33,469 bases of DNA from Acidiphilium sp. 37-60-79 (GTDB lineage Bacteria; Pseudomonadota; Alphaproteobacteria; Acetobacterales; Acetobacteraceae). Positions within the stretch are counted from its first letter, which is position 1, and each line of letters begins with the position of its first letter. The notes under the pieces are model-generated. The model was not told the DNA's origin and ran no database searches. It saw only the letters and a list, made by a program, of their open reading frames with translations. Positions 33,351-33,469 of the stretch are shown one piece after another. Made by a program: the position numbers and the translations under genes. Location of the stretch: positions 1-33,469 of the forward strand of contig NCBV01000025.1 in the NCBI GenBank assembly GCA_002279355.1. The letters run 5' to 3'.

Positions 33351-33469
33351 TGCTCGCCTCCTTCCGAGTTGTCACTGGCGGGCGGCGTTTCGATTTCGCG
33401 GGCGGCTGCGGCCTCATAGATTTCATCGGGCGGCGTCGGCCAGTTCGGAATATCGTTGCTATTTTCGGG
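33347..33469 (-). CDS. C-terminal end of a truncated element gene
   Basis: Only the last 40 codons are in the window; the gene continues past the right edge. The visible part reads NDIPNWPTPPDEIYEAAAAREIE and ends in a Pro/Ser/Glu-rich tail (PPASDNSEGGEQ). Its stop overlaps the Toprim gene start (ATGA), so it is the next member of the same operon. Not enough is present to assign a family. Confidence 0.7.
   Translation of the reverse strand, partial: PENSNDIPNWPTPPDEIYEAAAAREIETPPASDNSEGGEQ

Noticed and set aside
1-33469. CRISPR array
   Set aside because: No regularly spaced direct repeats of 20-40 bp with unique spacers were seen; the short repeats found have 6-11 bp periods.
28454-33469. 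Integrase or transposase gene in the element
   Set aside because: No R-H-R-Y tyrosine recombinase or DDE transposase signature was found in any frame of this part.

Overview
The window looks like a chromosomal segment of an acidophilic or acetic-acid-type alphaproteobacterium, most likely Acetobacteraceae (Acidiphilium/Acidocella-like). This is an inference from high G+C, GTG/TTG starts, the lysC - ptsP - rodZ-like - ispG order, the mfd - sdhE / recG block, and mutY beside a DUF721 (DciA-like) gene. No 16S or database search was available, so the family is probable and the genus unknown.

Positions 1-28,453 are core chromosome. A BLUF photoreceptor gene (163-669, -) is followed by a tightly packed minus-strand operon, lysC > flavin oxidoreductase > ptsP > rodZ-like > ispG (7612 down to 828). 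ubiG diverges from it. Next come two small Thr-rich exported proteins, then mfd and sdhE (-) diverging from recG and a Nudix hydrolase (+). A small exported protein with a good terminator precedes a two-gene yejA-yejB transporter fragment, which converges on mutY. mutY diverges from dciA-like DUF721. A large GAF-GAF-GGDEF-EAL protein, an orphan alpha/alpha-toroid protein, polA (coupled to a zf-CHCC gene) and an alpha/beta-hydrolase lipoprotein follow. The block ends in tRNA-Arg(CCG). Two near-identical 53-bp palindromic repeats (8525-8577 and 23140-23192, opposite orientations) lie in intergenic gaps.

From the tRNA-Arg 3' end to the window edge (28,454-33,469) the content changes to what looks like an integrated mobile element. 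About 425 bp of repeat-rich non-coding DNA is followed by an all-minus-strand chain of short overlapping genes (mostly ATGA junctions). These lead back to a DUF3631-type AAA+ ATPase, a zinc-ribbon/Toprim primase-like protein and a truncated upstream gene. The ATPase and Toprim proteins form a plausible replication module. No integrase is visible; it would have to lie beyond the right edge or be absent.

The most unusual signals are in this element. Eleven copies of CGCTAC/GTAGCG sit in both orientations within 185 bp at the 3' end of the ATPase gene and include a 20-bp inverted repeat (candidate replication origin). A 10-bp-period repeat array lies between the tRNA and the element genes (candidate recombinase arm sites). 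There is also a string of unrecognised small proteins, one of which combines a TubC_N-like segment with a zinc ribbon.
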